A DNA stretch of 6,260 nt from Planctomycetaceae bacterium (lineage in GTDB: Bacteria; Planctomycetota; Planctomycetia; Planctomycetales; Planctomycetaceae): the NCBI GenBank assembly GCA_003445035.1, contig DLVV01000296.1, positions 1 through 6,260 of the forward strand, in the 5' to 3' direction. The position numbers were made by a program, and so were the translations under genes. A model generated the notes under the pieces. The model was not told the origin of the DNA. It was given only the letters and a program-made list of their open reading frames with translations, and did no database searches. This document shows, in pieces, positions 6,064 to 6,260 of this stretch. The stretch's first letter is position 1, and every line of letters starts with the position of its first letter.

Positions 6064-6260
6064 ATGCGGATTCAACAACAGAGCACTTCGATGAACTCTA
6101 TTGAAACCCTGCGGCTCTGGACAAAAGTTGGTTTGCGATGGTCGGGGCACACCGCGTGGTCCACCATTCTGACCCTTTCCCTCCTGACCACCGCGGGTTG
6201 TGGTGGCTCGGATAGCGGTGAGGAACAGGTTGCACAGTCGGATACCAAGGCCAGCGGCGG
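6064..6260 (+). CDS. Probable lipoprotein, N-terminal part only (off right edge)
   Basis: 65 complete codons are visible and the frame stays open to the window end. The start at 6064 is supported by AGGAG eight bases upstream. Basic residues (R16, K21, R25) precede a hydrophobic stretch at about 31-45, which ends in a lipobox-like TTAGC with C46 as the likely lipidated cysteine. The -3 residue is T rather than the favoured L, so the lipobox is acceptable but not ideal. The n-region of about 30 residues is long. After C46 comes GGSDSGEE, an acidic, glycine-rich linker common in exported lipoproteins such as solute-binding proteins. Too little of the mature domain is present to say what it binds or does. 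It is transcribed away from the five-gene minus-strand run. Confidence 0.75.
   Translation, partial: MRIQQQSTSMNSIETLRLWTKVGLRWSGHTAWSTILTLSLLTTAGCGGSDSGEEQVAQSDTKASG

Noticed and set aside
5884..6150. 88-codon minus-strand frame across the leader of the lipoprotein gene
   Set aside because: No ribosome-binding site or domain seen, and it overlaps the supported lipoprotein start on the opposite strand.

Overview
The window looks like a piece of a GC-rich planctomycete chromosome. This is inferred from the style of the genes: a membrane-anchored coiled-coil protein of a type I associate with planctomycetes, a DUF423 protein with a long insert, and genes with little or no Shine-Dalgarno sequence. 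No marker gene proves it. I see no rRNA, tRNA, CRISPR array, insertion sequence or phage gene.

Layout. (1) Positions 1-467, minus strand: the 5' part of a gene for a membrane-anchored, helical coiled-coil protein, preceded by a good sigma-54 (-24/-12) promoter candidate at 525-540. (2) Positions 739-1881, plus strand, divergent from the first gene: an exported right-handed beta-helix protein of the Pectate_lyase_3 type. (3) Positions 1882-2148: a convergent gap holding two hairpins. (4) Positions 2149-5642: five co-directional minus-strand genes with gaps of 20-64 bases. In order of transcription they are a 73-residue single-span membrane protein with a GTG start, a TauE/SafE-type permease, a DJ-1/PfpI-family protein, a DUF423 membrane protein and an M19 (membrane/renal dipeptidase family) metallopeptidase. 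(5) Positions 5643-6063: a 421-base divergent gap with no convincing gene. (6) Positions 6064-6260, plus strand: the start of a probable lipoprotein, cut by the window edge.

How the genes may work together. The 20-base gap between the small membrane protein and the permease makes co-translation likely. The five-gene run could be one transcript. The families (anion/sulfur-compound exporter, cysteine-nucleophile DJ-1 protein, dipeptidase) loosely suggest thiol, sulfur or reactive-carbonyl handling, but they are also common housekeeping neighbours, so that link is only a hypothesis. The most testable unusual points are the sigma-54 promoter, the cysteine clusters at both ends of the DUF423 protein, and a 10-base motif shared just upstream of the DJ-1 and dipeptidase starts. 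I do not see a clear new defence or mobile system here.
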